Source of the DNA: Salinibacter sp. 10B
Lineage (GTDB): Bacteria > Bacteroidota > Rhodothermia > Rhodothermales > Salinibacteraceae
Length of the DNA: 64,000 nt
NCBI RefSeq assembly: GCF_002954405.1
Contig: NZ_MQWC01000004.1
Location: forward strand, 2,097,909 to 2,161,908
Direction of reading: 5' to 3'
The position numbers were made by a program, and so were the translations under genes. Positions 33,502 through 42,780 of the stretch are shown piece after piece. Position 1 is the stretch's first letter. The number at the start of each line of letters is the position of its first letter. The notes under the pieces are model-generated. The model did not search any database, was not told the DNA's origin, and saw nothing but the letters and a program-made list of their open reading frames with translations.

Positions 33502-36351
33502 TCACCGGGACGCCTTTTTCTCCTCCTTCTTCTGTTCGATCTGCTTGAGGTAGGGAATGCCGTCTTCAATCCAAGACGGACCGGTCTCCTCCTTCAGATA
33601 GTGGTCAAACCACTCCAGCACCCGGTTGCGGTAATCGACCGAGTTTTTGTCCTGCTTGCTGATACCGTGATTCTCGTCATCGTAGACGAGGAAGGCCAAC
33701 TGCTTGCCAGCCCGGCGGGCGGCGTTGTAAAACTCGACGCCCTGATTGAATTCGACGGCGCCATCATCGGTGCCGAATGCCATCAGGAAGGGCGTATTCA
33801 ACGATTCGATGTGGTGGAGAGGCGAGTTGGCCACGTAGGCGTCCATGTCTTCCCAGGGGGGCACCTCCATGCGGCCCTGACTGATCTCGAAGATGCGGGC
33901 GTCGGTGCCGCCGCTCCGCCAGTAGATCGAGTTGTACATCGACACCATGTTCGTGAGCGGAGCCCCGGCCACTGCCGCCGCAAACAGGTCCGTCTGCGTG
34001 GCGGTGAAGGTCGTCTGGTAGCCGCCCCAGGAGTGGCCCGTCAGTCCTACGCGGTCGCCGTCGACGGGCGTCGTATCGACCACCTTCTGCACGGCAGGGA
34101 CGATGGCATCGACCGCCGAGCGGCCCGGATCGCGAGGGCGATAGCGGATGTCGGGCTGGAAGACGAAGTAGCCTTCCTGCGTGAACACCGTCGTATTGTA
34201 CGGATGCTCGCGGGTAGGCACCACGTAGTTGCGGGCCGAGGGCGAGCGGATTTCGTAGATGTAGGTAATCATCGGGTAGCTCTTCTCCGGGTCGTAATTC
34301 GCCGGATAGAAGAGTGCGCCCTGGAGCGTCTTGCCATCGGCCGTCTCGTAGGTGACAAGCTCGGAGCGGCCCCAGGCGTACTCCTCCTGAAAGGGATTGG
34401 TGTCGGTGACCGGCTCCGCATCGGCCAACGCGGGTCCGGCCCGGAAATAGTCCGGCGAGTCCTCGAAGTCCTCCACGCGGTAGGCGTAGACGTCGGCGGA
34501 GTCGGCCCGCGTAAGGCCCGTCACCATCTTCGGTTTCCACACCGCCCGCTCTGGCGTCGCCGTCAGCTGCGTTGATCGGGCGTAGCCGTGCTCCTCGGTC
34601 CACTCGTCGTAGAGCGACCAGTACAGCGGCTCGTTCCGCGGAATCACATCAGGCTCGCCGGGATCCTCCTCCGTCAGGTCCACGTAGCGATGCTCCACTG
34701 AATCGGCGCGCCCCTTGGTGAGGCGCTCGGACTCAGCCCCGTCCGGCGCGAGGCGCCAGGCGTCGTACTCACTATAGACGACAACCGACCGGTCGCCCTC
34801 CGTCCAGCCCGCCACCCCAAACGGCGGCTTCTGCTCCACCGTGTGGTCGTCGGCTGTATCGACGACGGGGACGGGCACGTCGGCGGTGACCGTGGCAGTC
34901 TCGCCCTGCTGGACGTCGTAGGTGTGGTACTGGTCGTCCTTCAGCCAGAGGAGGTAGCGCCCGTTGGGACTGGGTCCCTCCCAGTACTGCACCTTCTGCG
35001 CCACACGCTTACGCTCGCCGGTCGTCACGTCGATCACGTAGAGATCGTGGTAGACCGGCCCAAACATACGCTCCTGGCGATAGGGCGTCTCGTCGAGCCC
35101 CACCGCCCGATCACCGCCGTGGAGGACCTCCACATCTTCGGTGCGCTCAGTGCCAAGGCGGGTCCACACAGACGCCTCGCCCGCGTCCAGGTGCCAAGCG
35201 GTGAGGAAATTATCCTGGCGGTCGTGCTCGGCCCGCACCTCCTGCCACGGAATAATCTCCACGTCGCTGGTGTGCCAGACCTGCACGTCCGCCGGGTCGT
35301 ACTCTTCGAGGCTGGAGTCTGCGGCCGCAGAGTCGGCAGCGGGACCGTTCTCGTCGTCGTTCTCCTCGGCAGCCTCCCGCTTCTGCACCCCAAAGAAGAG
35401 GCGATCGCCGTCCGTGGCCCACTCGGGCGTGCGGTACTCCACAATGCGGAGGGAGTCGGGAAAGACGTCGACCTCGGCGGGATCGAAGCGGTGCGTCTCG
35501 ACGGGCCCACCCGCGAGGTTCCGCCACGCGAGGACGACGTGCGTCTTGTGCTCCCAGTCGTCGGACGAGCGCGCCCGCATCGCCGCGAGCCCAGTGCCCG
35601 ACGGCTGCCACGAAAGCCCGGTGTAGTCGCCCGGCTCGGAGGCGAGGGTGCGGAGACGTCCGGAAGCGGCATTGTAGAGGCGAATGCCATTGCCAGCCTG
35701 CTCGGCCCCGTCGATCGTCATCGCCAGCCGTGGCCCCTCGTCCTGCCACGCAAAGTCGGACACGTTGCCGAAGCTGGTGTAGGTGCCGCTCTGGAGGTCG
35801 CGAAGGAGGAGGTCCGCCCCCTCCATGCCGTCCGGCGCCTCCTGGGGCGGGTAGCGCATCATGGCCAGCCAGCGCCCATCGTCACTAAAGGCAAAGTCAG
35901 CGACCGACGGGACGAGCGTCGTGTCGCCGGTCTGCAGGTTCAAGAGGCCCAGCGTTCGACGAACAGGTTTCTCCTGCTTGCGCAGCTTCTCCCGCTTCTC
36001 CTCCGACATGCCGATGCTGTAGGCAAGCCAACGGCCGTCGGCCGAAAAGGACGGATCGCGCCCAAAGTCGACCGCAATGGTGGAGTCCTGCTCGGTATGG
36101 TGGATGCGAAGCACATTCTTGTCGTTGACGCGCCGAATGGGCGTCGCCATCCAGTCCCCCTCTGGAGAGAGGGTGGCCCCGCCGAGGCGTTCCCATTTCC
36201 CGTAATCGGTCTCATCGAGCGTGGCCCCTGCCGGGGCTGCCTGTCCCACTGCAACATTCGACCGAAGCAAGCCGACCGACAGCAGCAGCCCCACACAGAG
36301 GCCGGCGGCGATCGGCCATCGTTTGAAAGAGCGGACGGAAGAGGAAATCAT
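33502..36351 (-). CDS. S9 family serine peptidase (prolyl oligopeptidase/acylaminoacyl type)
   Basis: The 949-residue protein has an N-terminal signal or anchor helix (WPIAAGLCVGLLLSVGL). Its long beta-propeller region (WD40-like blades such as SFSADGRWLAYSIG and DFAFSDDGRWLAMMRYP) runs to about 640. A C-terminal alpha/beta hydrolase follows, with the nucleophile elbow GHSWGGYQ (S774), catalytic Asp in FGTDDGAVEF (D862 or D863) and His in DDENHGIS (H895). It cleaves peptides in the periplasm or at the surface. Acidic insertions and a Lys-rich C-terminus are present. It is monocistronic, with 372 gene-free bases upstream. Confidence 0.9.
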   Translation of the reverse strand: MISSSVRSFKRWPIAAGLCVGLLLSVGLLRSNVAVGQAAPAGATLDETDYGKWERLGGATLSPEGDWMATPIRRVNDKNVLRIHHTEQDSTIAVDFGRDPSFSADGRWLAYSIGMSEEKREKLRKQEKPVRRTLGLLNLQTGDTTLVPSVADFAFSDDGRWLAMMRYPPQEAPDGMEGADLLLRDLQSGTYTSFGNVSDFAWQDEGPRLAMTIDGAEQAGNGIRLYNAASGRLRTLASEPGDYTGLSWQPSGTGLAAMRARSSDDWEHKTHVVLAWRNLAGGPVETHRFDPAEVDVFPDSLRIVEYRTPEWATDGDRLFFGVQKREAAEENDDENGPAADSAAADSSLEEYDPADVQVWHTSDVEIIPWQEVRAEHDRQDNFLTAWHLDAGEASVWTRLGTERTEDVEVLHGGDRAVGLDETPYRQERMFGPVYHDLYVIDVTTGERKRVAQKVQYWEGPSPNGRYLLWLKDDQYHTYDVQQGETATVTADVPVPVVDTADDHTVEQKPPFGVAGWTEGDRSVVVYSEYDAWRLAPDGAESERLTKGRADSVEHRYVDLTEEDPGEPDVIPRNEPLYWSLYDEWTEEHGYARSTQLTATPERAVWKPKMVTGLTRADSADVYAYRVEDFEDSPDYFRAGPALADAEPVTDTNPFQEEYAWGRSELVTYETADGKTLQGALFYPANYDPEKSYPMITYIYEIRSPSARNYVVPTREHPYNTTVFTQEGYFVFQPDIRYRPRDPGRSAVDAIVPAVQKVVDTTPVDGDRVGLTGHSWGGYQTTFTATQTDLFAAAVAGAPLTNMVSMYNSIYWRSGGTDARIFEISQGRMEVPPWEDMDAYVANSPLHHIESLNTPFLMAFGTDDGAVEFNQGVEFYNAARRAGKQLAFLVYDDENHGISKQDKNSVDYRNRVLEWFDHYLKEETGPSWIEDGIPYLKQIEQKKEEKKASR

Positions 36352-36723
36352 AACGAGAGGACGTCAAAAGGAGGCAGTAATTCGTTGGGCAAATTTTAAC
36401 GTTCTCGCGATGGAAATTCCAGCAAGAGGAACGCGTCTCATCGACCGTCCCTGTGCTTTTGCCCCACCTCACCCGTACCATGGAGTGCGGACTGCTCAGC
36501 GAATGCGCCTATGCCGGTGGGTAACGAGAAGCTGCTCGGCCAGCCCCTCAGGAATGGATCCGCTCTGTCCCCTCCAGGGACTATTGAGGCGACTCCTTCC
36601 TTCTCCTCCTCAACCAAACCGTCCCTGAACAACGTACCGTTTGCCTCGCCTCCAGCAAGCACAATTCGATGCGGAGGCCTCTTCCTCGCCGACTCCTCGT
36701 CACTACCGAATGGATGACGCATC
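36352..36723. other. Intergenic region between S9 peptidase and nitrilase genes
   Basis: These 372 bases lie between the divergent S9 peptidase and nitrilase-family genes and must hold both promoters. An A/T-rich stretch at about 36366-36400 is next to the peptidase start. Frames across the region have no recognisable features and I call no gene. Confidence 0.4.
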
Positions 36724-37680
36724 ATGCAAGACCTTCGCGCCGCCGCCGTTCAGTTCAACCATGCCCCAGGCGACAAGGACGCCAACCGAGCGACCGTGCG
36801 TGCCTTTACCGAACAGGCCGCCGCCCAGAACGTCGATCTCCTGTCGTTTCCAGAGATGTGCATCACCGGATACTGGCACCTCCGCACCGCCGACCGGACG
36901 ACGCTCGACTCGCTGGCCGAGCCCATCCCCGACGGGCCGTCCACGCAGATGCTGCTGACGCTCGCGGACACGCACGACATGGTCGTAGCTGCCGGCTTTA
37001 TCGAAAAAGACGAGGACGCGCTCTATAACGCGTTCGTCGTGGCGCAGCCGAACGGCGAGATCGCCGTGCACCGGAAGCTGCACTGCTTCCTCAACGAACA
37101 CATGTCGAGCGGCGACACCTACACCGTCTTCGACGCACCAGGGCTCGGACGGCTGGGCGTGCTCACGTGCTGGGACAACAATCTCGTCGAGAACGCGCGC
37201 ATCACGGCCCTGAAGGGGGCGGAGCTCCTCCTCGCCCCCCACCAGACCGGCGGCTGCGACTCGCGGAGTCCTGACGCCATGGGCCTCATCGATCCGAAGC
37301 TCTGGCACAACCGTCACGAAAACCCAGAGGCCATCGAAGCAGAATTTCGAGGCCCCAAGGGACGAGAATGGCTCATGCGCTGGCTCCCTGCCCGCGCTCA
37401 CGACAACGGGATGTTTCTCGTCTTCAGCAACGGCGTGGGCCTCGACGACAACGAGGTGCGCACCGGCAACGCCATGCTCCTCGATCCCTACGGCCGCATC
37501 GTCGAGGAGACGTGGAAGGCCGAAGACAAAATGGTAGTCGCAGACCTAGACGCGGGACTTCTCGACATGTGCACCGGACAGCGCTGGCTGCGGGGTCGCC
37601 GGCCGGAGCTCTATGCCCCGATCGCCACTCGTACCGGAGAGGAGCTCGATCCACGAGCAGCCCGCTTTCAGGAGGAGTAA
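36724..37680 (+). CDS. Nitrilase/carbon-nitrogen hydrolase family amidase
   Basis: The 318-residue protein carries the C-N hydrolase triad: E44 in LSFPEMCITGYW, K118 in VHRKLHCFLNE and nucleophile C149 in GVLTCWDNN. After the Cys, the usual RFPE-type continuation is replaced by DNNLVENARITALKGAE. Family members hydrolyse amides, carbamoyl groups or nitriles. Similarity to N-carbamoylputrescine amidase or beta-ureidopropionase is general and the substrate cannot be assigned. It contains the family segment GNAMLLDPYGRIVEET near the C-terminus. It appears to be monocistronic. Confidence 0.87.
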   Translation: MQDLRAAAVQFNHAPGDKDANRATVRAFTEQAAAQNVDLLSFPEMCITGYWHLRTADRTTLDSLAEPIPDGPSTQMLLTLADTHDMVVAAGFIEKDEDALYNAFVVAQPNGEIAVHRKLHCFLNEHMSSGDTYTVFDAPGLGRLGVLTCWDNNLVENARITALKGAELLLAPHQTGGCDSRSPDAMGLIDPKLWHNRHENPEAIEAEFRGPKGREWLMRWLPARAHDNGMFLVFSNGVGLDDNEVRTGNAMLLDPYGRIVEETWKAEDKMVVADLDAGLLDMCTGQRWLRGRRPELYAPIATRTGEELDPRAARFQEE

Positions 37681-38188
37681 TCCCCTGCACGGGGCGCTAC
37701 AGGCCCGGATTCTGCTCATGCCTTCCTGCCGAGTATGCTCACCGGGCAGAAGCAACCGCCGCACAGCCGAGCGAGGCATCGTAGTCTACCTCAATCTGCT
37801 CAATGACTTCGTTCTCGCCCCCTCAGCCTTGATCGTGGGCATGGGGGAAGTGCCTGACGGTCTGCAGAGTGAGAGGCCTTCCGTCCATCTGTCCCATCGT
37901 CCGGCATCAGCACCAAACCGAACGCAAATACGAGGAGAGGCGCACAGGGAAAGCGTTCTTCTCTCATTCGTCCCCTTCCTCCCAACTCCGCAGGATGTCG
38001 TTGACCCGGAGCCGAGGTCCAATGTGGCAAGATGGGTCTTGAATTGCCTTCCAGAGGAGTCGACGAAGTCCCCTAGAGAGACACGATCGCCGTGCGTCCA
38101 CGACACGTTAGATTAACGTTTTACACGTGTCTGGAACATGAAGATTGTTTCGCAACGTCCCTCGCTGCCAACACGCCTCGCCCTCATC
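37681..38188. other. Gene-poor interval
   Basis: About 500 bases without a credible gene. The open frames here have basic, Cys/Ser-rich compositions unlike the acidic proteins of this genome and lack homology that I recognise. An upstream ATG at 38138 is an alternative start for the lipoprotein gene. Confidence 0.4.
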
Positions 38189-38659
38189 ATGGCTGATCGT
38201 GATCCTTTTCCGCTCCTCTCCCGGCGGCTCTTTCTGACCCTCCTCCTGCTCGTTGGCCTCGCCCTTCCCGCGTGCGGCCCGACTATTTCGGAATTTAGCG
38301 CCCGCGCTTACGAGCGCGCCACGTCCCTCAAGGTCGAGTCCCTTGCGCTGATGGAGAACGCAACAGAGCCCTACGCCACTCACGCATCGGCCGTCCAGTC
38401 GCTCCGTACAGAGCTCCGAAAGGCACGCGAGTTCGCGGAGGGACGGCCCAACAATCAGATTTCGGCTCAGCAATGGCAGATCCTCATTGACCCGGAGCGC
38501 GACCTGCTCGGAGGCTTCCTGCGCGACTGGAAGAAGCAATCGTCGTTCTCGGAGGCCTTCGTGACAGAAAAGAAGAAGCAGATCGCCCAGGCTTTCGACA
38601 CGATCATCGAACTAGAAAGCGGAAAGCGTGCGCCCGACGAGGTGCCAACCGCCAACTAA
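38189..38659 (+). CDS. Putative lipoprotein of unknown function
   Basis: The start is placed at ATG 38189, giving 156 residues; ATG 38138 would add 17. A lipoprotein signal (LSRRLFLTLLLLVGLALPAC) places the acyl-Cys near residue 29. The mature part is helical and charged (RAYERATSLKVESLALMEN, AVQSLRTELRKAREFAEG), with no recognised domain. The overall pattern, a short helical lipoprotein, fits an envelope accessory protein. It is followed 49 bases later by a helical soluble protein gene, probably in the same operon. Confidence 0.7.
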   Translation: MADRDPFPLLSRRLFLTLLLLVGLALPACGPTISEFSARAYERATSLKVESLALMENATEPYATHASAVQSLRTELRKAREFAEGRPNNQISAQQWQILIDPERDLLGGFLRDWKKQSSFSEAFVTEKKKQIAQAFDTIIELESGKRAPDEVPTAN

Positions 38660-38708
38660 CTCTCGACAGATCCTTTCGGATTGTCTTTGACGTTTCCCCT
38701 CCAGCCCC

Positions 38709-39035
38709 ATGCCCAATTTCGATGACCTTCTCGATGCCCTCAAGAATGAGATCGTCAATCTGGCCGAGTCTCACTTCGACGAGTACCGGGAGCAGGCCGT
38801 GACCGATGGGAAAGCCTTCCTGGACGCAACGAAAGAGGACCTACAGCGGTGGACCCGCCTGATGGACGAGGGCGAGCTCTCACAGCAAGAATTCGAATCT
38901 CTGGTGCGCGGCAAAAAAGACCTTGCCGAGATGGCCGCCCTGAAGCAGGCGGGACTCGCCGCCGCGAGGGCAGACCAGTTTCGGGACGCAATCATCGACC
39001 GCACCGTCGACACCGCAGCCCAGGTGCTTCTGTAA
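38709..39035 (+). CDS. Small helical hypothetical protein
   Basis: A 108-residue, strongly acidic protein made of amphipathic helices (FDDLLDALKNEIVNLAESHF, DLQRWTRLMDEGELSQQEF, MAALKQAGLAAARADQF). No signal peptide or known domain is visible. It lies 49 bases after the lipoprotein gene and is followed by a terminator, so the two form a two-gene unit; it could be the cytoplasmic or periplasmic partner of the lipoprotein. Function unknown. Confidence 0.65.
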   Translation: MPNFDDLLDALKNEIVNLAESHFDEYREQAVTDGKAFLDATKEDLQRWTRLMDEGELSQQEFESLVRGKKDLAEMAALKQAGLAAARADQFRDAIIDRTVDTAAQVLL

Positions 39036-39528
39036 GGGAGACCGTCGTGGATCACTGCCCTCGATCTCGTCGGCTCCGCACGCAAATGGGACAAAATACA
39101 AAATGCCCACAGGCCTCGGCGGACCGGTGGGCTGCTGCAATAAAAAAAGCTCCCCTCTGTGACGGGCGAGCTGTTTTTCCTTCAATCACGTCTGCCTACA
39201 GTATAACAAAATCACCCCCGGGGTTTGAATAAACTCAGCGTGACAATTTTGCAACGAGAAGAGCTCTGTGCCACTGGGCCTCCTCCGGCTGCCCCTCCTT
39301 TGTAGAAGCTGTTTTCATTTCATACGCTTTGAGTCTCGCGGACCCGTTCCTCCCCGCCGGGGATGCAGACGCCGATGTGCTTTCTGTCTACGATCCCATC
39401 GGCATCGGATGTGGAGACGGGCGTACATTAAAGCAGGTGCGTAGGGCCTTCTTTCTCCTCCGCCTCCCGACCGTCCGCGGCGATGCGGAAACTGCTAGAT
39501 GACGATGATTCGCACTTCCGTTCGGGTC
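39036..39528. other. Gene-poor interval containing a terminator
   Basis: About 490 bases between the small helical gene and the first HNH gene, which converge here. A terminator lies at 39148-39178. Beyond it, sequence such as tataacaaaatcacccc (about 39199-39215) and the stretch to 39528 shows no gene that I can support. Confidence 0.4.
39148..39178 (+). terminator. Rho-independent terminator
   Basis: An agctcccc arm pairs with gggcgagct (one bulged base), followed by gttttt. A run of A residues precedes it, so it could act in both directions. It lies 113 bases after the small helical gene. Confidence 0.65.
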
Positions 39529-40497
39529 TCACTTCCGGAATATGTTCTCGCGGTGCTGCTCCAAATACTCGGGATCCGGCCAGAGAGCGTCTTCCTCAGG
39601 AAGATGTGGGGAGCGACCATCGAGCGTGTCCAGCATGCCCGTCGTATTGTAGGAGGCCGTCAGTTCCGAAGAGGTGCGGATGGTGTACTCGGGAGAAATC
39701 GTGATGAGGCCGTTCTCGAAGGCCCAGTGGCAGAGCTTGTTGAGGGCAATTCCGTTCCGTGGATCGTCGTTGTGGCTTTCGCTCCAGGGAACGATGTGCG
39801 CAGCATCCACGGCGGTGTGGGCGTCGGCCGTTAAAATTCGGATGCCGCTAACGGCACAGCGATGGTCGTACGCTTCTACGACCACGCGACGAAACCCTTT
39901 GTCGCGCACGTGTGCTTCCGGCTCGTCAACCTCCGCTGTTTCCTCCGACTGGACAAGGTCCAGGAGCCTGCGACTGTACCGATACGCTTTCTCGTGAACG
40001 TGTCCTTTCTCGTACAGGACCTCGTGTACATCCTCGGCAAAGTACGTCTCGATCAAGGTCCGGCGCAGAGGCTCCCGGTCTTCTTCATTCTGCATCAGCT
40101 CAAACAGGGAATCGTCAAGTCGTGCGCCGTCGGTGTGCTCGTGCAGCAGGCGCGTCGACCGCAATCGCCGACCGGACTCCACGACATTTTCGTGCCCCGG
40201 TGACGGGATGAGATGCCAGAAGCCTTCGCTCGTCAGGTGGTAAAAGGGAAGAGCGATGTTCGGGGGATGATCGATCGGCATCACCGCCCGCCAGTATTCC
40301 GAGAACGGATCCCCGAGTGCTGGATCCAATGGAATCCGATTCTCCTCGATGCTTCCCTCCGCAAATCGATCGACCACCGCAAGAAGGAGAAGCGGCTTGT
40401 GTGGAGAGGCCTGCAGGGTGGTCGTCGGATAGCGCTCCTGGTTGTGGTCCTGTCGCAGACGGGAGAAGTGATCGATATATTCGGACAATACGGACAT
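39529..40497 (-). CDS. HNH endonuclease with N-terminal sulfur-binding-domain-like region
   Basis: The 322-residue protein has two parts. The C-terminal HNH nuclease (HNH_2 type) is clear: AYDHRCAVSGIR, VDAAHIVPWSESHNDDPRNG with H234 and N248, then ALNKLCHWAFENGLI with H257. The N-terminal 170 residues contain QASPHKPLLLLAVVDRF (H33, K34, P35) and LPFYHLTSEGFWHL, a layout like the DNA-sulfur-binding domain of ScoMcrA-type type IV restriction enzymes that cut phosphorothioate-modified DNA. Assignment of that domain is from the motif pattern only. A second HNH gene of similar architecture lies 146 bases upstream on the same strand, suggesting a restriction pair. Confidence 0.8.
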   Translation of the reverse strand: MSVLSEYIDHFSRLRQDHNQERYPTTTLQASPHKPLLLLAVVDRFAEGSIEENRIPLDPALGDPFSEYWRAVMPIDHPPNIALPFYHLTSEGFWHLIPSPGHENVVESGRRLRSTRLLHEHTDGARLDDSLFELMQNEEDREPLRRTLIETYFAEDVHEVLYEKGHVHEKAYRYSRRLLDLVQSEETAEVDEPEAHVRDKGFRRVVVEAYDHRCAVSGIRILTADAHTAVDAAHIVPWSESHNDDPRNGIALNKLCHWAFENGLITISPEYTIRTSSELTASYNTTGMLDTLDGRSPHLPEEDALWPDPEYLEQHRENIFRK

Positions 40498-40643
40498 GGA
40501 TGTGGGAACGGAGGAGCGAGATCAACGGGATATCCAGTGACGTGACGTTTGCCTTCGACGCTCACCAACAGATTCGACAAACAAACGGATGAGCGATGTA
40601 GCTGCACCGGAGGACTTTTGTGAGTCAGACACGGCCTCCTGCT

Positions 40644-41552
40644 CTACATTTGATACGCTCCCGCTGGGCCTCGAAAGACTTCCTCCACGTGCCACGTTAC
40701 GACCTCACCGTCTGGATAGTACGTCGTGCGTTGGGGCGTATGAATGCGCTTACCATGGTGGTCACGTAGGCGAGAGAGGTGGGGATCTGATCCATGAACG
40801 GCTTCCGAGACGAGAAGGTAGAGGTCCTCCGTGACGTGCAGAGCGCCCTTGTCAAGCATCTTGTGGTGAAGAGCACAAAGCGCTAAGCCGTTCGATACAT
40901 CGTCCGGTCCTTGTGCTTGCTTCCACTTGATGTGAGCCGCTTCGAGTCCGATAGGCGTACCAGTCGCTCCGATTCGAAGATCGAAGCCACAAATTGCACA
41001 CTGATACTGGTAGGCCTGAAGCACCTGGAGGCGGAAGTCAGGGTCGCGGTACGTGGATGCACTTTCAAGATCGAGCCCCGCTGCAACAGCAATGTCCTCA
41101 TGAAGCGACGACGGAAAATGTGAGGACAGAAGCAGACGAGCAATGCTTCGTCGAAGTCCCGGGTCTTCCCGAAGAGATTCGTAAATGTCTTCAGGAAACC
41201 CACCTCTAATGTTCTTCTCCCGGAGTTCGGTAATTCTCGGCGGATCCGAAGTATTTTCCGGTGCGTCCAGACGGTCGGACTCTGGAATAACCCATACACC
41301 ATCAGTCCGCAGGTGCCAGAATGGGTACTCTGGATGATGGCGCTTTCGGGGCGGTCCAAACTCAACCAGTAGATTCCGCAGGTCCTCTTCGATGTTCGAA
41401 TACGTCAACCAACGGTCTCCCTGGGCGAGGCGACCCAATGCATAGAGAATGAGGAGCGGCTTGTTTGAAGCACGTTGCTCGCCCTGTTTCCAGACGGTGA
41501 GCTCTTCGAACTGGCTTTGTAAGCGTTCACGCCGCGAAGACGATGCCTGCAT
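40644..41552 (-). CDS. HNH endonuclease, probable phosphorothioated-DNA-binding type
   Basis: The start is set at ATG 41552, giving 302 residues; the open frame continues upstream with unrelated sequence. The N-terminal domain has RASNKPLLILYALGRL, NLLVEFGPPRKRHHPEYPFW (Y76/P77) and TDGVWVIPES, which fits the sulfur-binding domain of SBD-HNH restriction enzymes, whose Tyr-Pro pair lines the sulfur pocket. The HNH domain has CAICG (C185, C188), LEAAHIKWK (H207), SNGLALCALHHKMLDKGAL (N221, H229/H230). Such proteins cut phosphorothioated or otherwise modified foreign DNA. No dnd modification genes are seen, consistent with restriction of invading modified DNA (inference). Confidence 0.82.
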   Translation of the reverse strand: MQASSSRRERLQSQFEELTVWKQGEQRASNKPLLILYALGRLAQGDRWLTYSNIEEDLRNLLVEFGPPRKRHHPEYPFWHLRTDGVWVIPESDRLDAPENTSDPPRITELREKNIRGGFPEDIYESLREDPGLRRSIARLLLSSHFPSSLHEDIAVAAGLDLESASTYRDPDFRLQVLQAYQYQCAICGFDLRIGATGTPIGLEAAHIKWKQAQGPDDVSNGLALCALHHKMLDKGALHVTEDLYLLVSEAVHGSDPHLSRLRDHHGKRIHTPQRTTYYPDGEVVTWHVEEVFRGPAGAYQM

Positions 41553-41699
41553 CAGATATATGGAGTCTCGCTGCTTGTAGCCAAATCTGTTGGAATGGCT
41601 GCCAGACCTACCGGTGGACAGGTCGGGCGCCTGTCGAGCGTGCAGTCGATTTTCTCCTCTGCCGTACGCCCCCCACGTCCACACTCTCATGCCCAGACC

Positions 41700-42152
41700 T
41701 TACCCCGTCACCTGCGTGTCGGCCAGCTCGTCGCCCCAGCGTCGGCCGTCGTCGCGCGTGAGCACGCGATAGGCCTCGTACAGCCCCACGGCCAGCCCCA
41801 GGAAGCCCACAGCAGCGCTAAAGAATCCGCCGAAGAGGGGAAAGGCAGCCACGGCACTCGCGACCGGGCCGAGGCCCCACATCCAGTTGCGGCGCACCGA
41901 CGTTTCGATGTCCATCGGCCGCCCGTCGAGCCGGTGCACGTGCAGATCCATCAGGTGCTTGCCGAGGGAGCGCTCGTGCATAAACTCCAGCTCCAGGCCG
42001 TCGCGCACCACGAAGTATCCGGCGCCTAGCAGTCCCCCAATCATGGGAATGCTGGAGAGTACCCCCGCAACAATACTGTCAATGAGAAGGGCGAGAAAGC
42101 GGGTCAGTTTTTCTGGAGCCGTACCAGCGGAGGACGGAGAGGAGGGAGACAT
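41700..42152 (-). CDS. RDD family membrane protein
   Basis: Starting from ATG 42152 gives 150 residues. The RDD pattern is present: LTRFLALLIDSIVAGVL for the first helix (the charged R and D on one face) and ERSLGKHLMDLHVHRLDG for the cytoplasmic loop, then RRNWMWGLGP and two more helices, ending GRRWGDELADTQV. RDD proteins are small three-helix membrane proteins; some act as Na+(Li+,K+)/H+ antiporters, but most are uncharacterised. It stands 147 bases upstream of the second HNH gene on the same strand, without obvious functional link. Confidence 0.8.
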   Translation of the reverse strand: MSPSSPSSAGTAPEKLTRFLALLIDSIVAGVLSSIPMIGGLLGAGYFVVRDGLELEFMHERSLGKHLMDLHVHRLDGRPMDIETSVRRNWMWGLGPVASAVAAFPLFGGFFSAAVGFLGLAVGLYEAYRVLTRDDGRRWGDELADTQVTG

Positions 42153-42273
42153 ATCGGAGCTGAAAATAGGTATATGACAAAAAGCTGTACTGCGAAGAAA
42201 ACGGGACGAACGGGAAAGGGCAAGTTCAGAATGCCCCCGACCGTCCATTCCCCTGAATGGTTCTCAGCCATCG

Positions 42274-42636
42274 TCACGACGCCAGAATGTCTCGTTCCAA
42301 ATCCCGAAGCGCCTGCAGGACTCGCCTCCGATCAGATTCCGTCTCCAGGTCGACCTCCTGCAAGGGCAGAGGGGCGGTCGTGGCCTCCATGCCAGTGCCA
42401 GCCTCCGTGGTCGTGATGACAGCCAGACGAAGCGGGGCGTCCCGACCTGCCGGCGTGGACCCGAGCCGGATCCGCATCTCCCGCTTCGCGTCCGCAACAG
42501 CCCTCATCAAGCGCGCGGCGGAAGGCGTGTCCACCGAGCGTGGCAGGACAGTGTCGACGAGATCAATGGGCGTGCCATCCGATCCGCAGATTTGTTCCGA
42601 GAAATGCTCACTTGCGACCGCAAGATAGGACCTCAT
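42274..42636 (-). CDS. Hypothetical protein
   Basis: A 120-residue frame from ATG 42636 whose longer upstream extension overlaps the SDR gene antisense and is not credible. The protein is soluble, alpha/beta in pattern (APLRLAVITTTEAGTGMEA, VDLETESDRRRVLQALRDLE) and acidic. No domain is recognised. It is divergent from the SDR gene. Confidence rests on composition only. Confidence 0.5.
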   Translation of the reverse strand: MRSYLAVASEHFSEQICGSDGTPIDLVDTVLPRSVDTPSAARLMRAVADAKREMRIRLGSTPAGRDAPLRLAVITTTEAGTGMEATTAPLPLQEVDLETESDRRRVLQALRDLERDILAS

Positions 42637-42780
42637 GACGTGGGGGGTGTGTTCACCTGACTCGTGGGAGGAATCCAACGCGATGCTTCGTACATCGTCT
42701 CGACGGACGTATGCCACAGGGCGGCTGGGGTTCATCCCCCCTCCCACTCCCGCCCGACCCATTACCCTCCTGTCCTCGCC

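Noticed and set aside
37786-38106. 106-residue minus-strand frame in the gap after the nitrilase gene
   Set aside because: Its basic, Ser/Gly/Cys-rich composition does not resemble the acidic proteins of this genome and no domain is recognisable.
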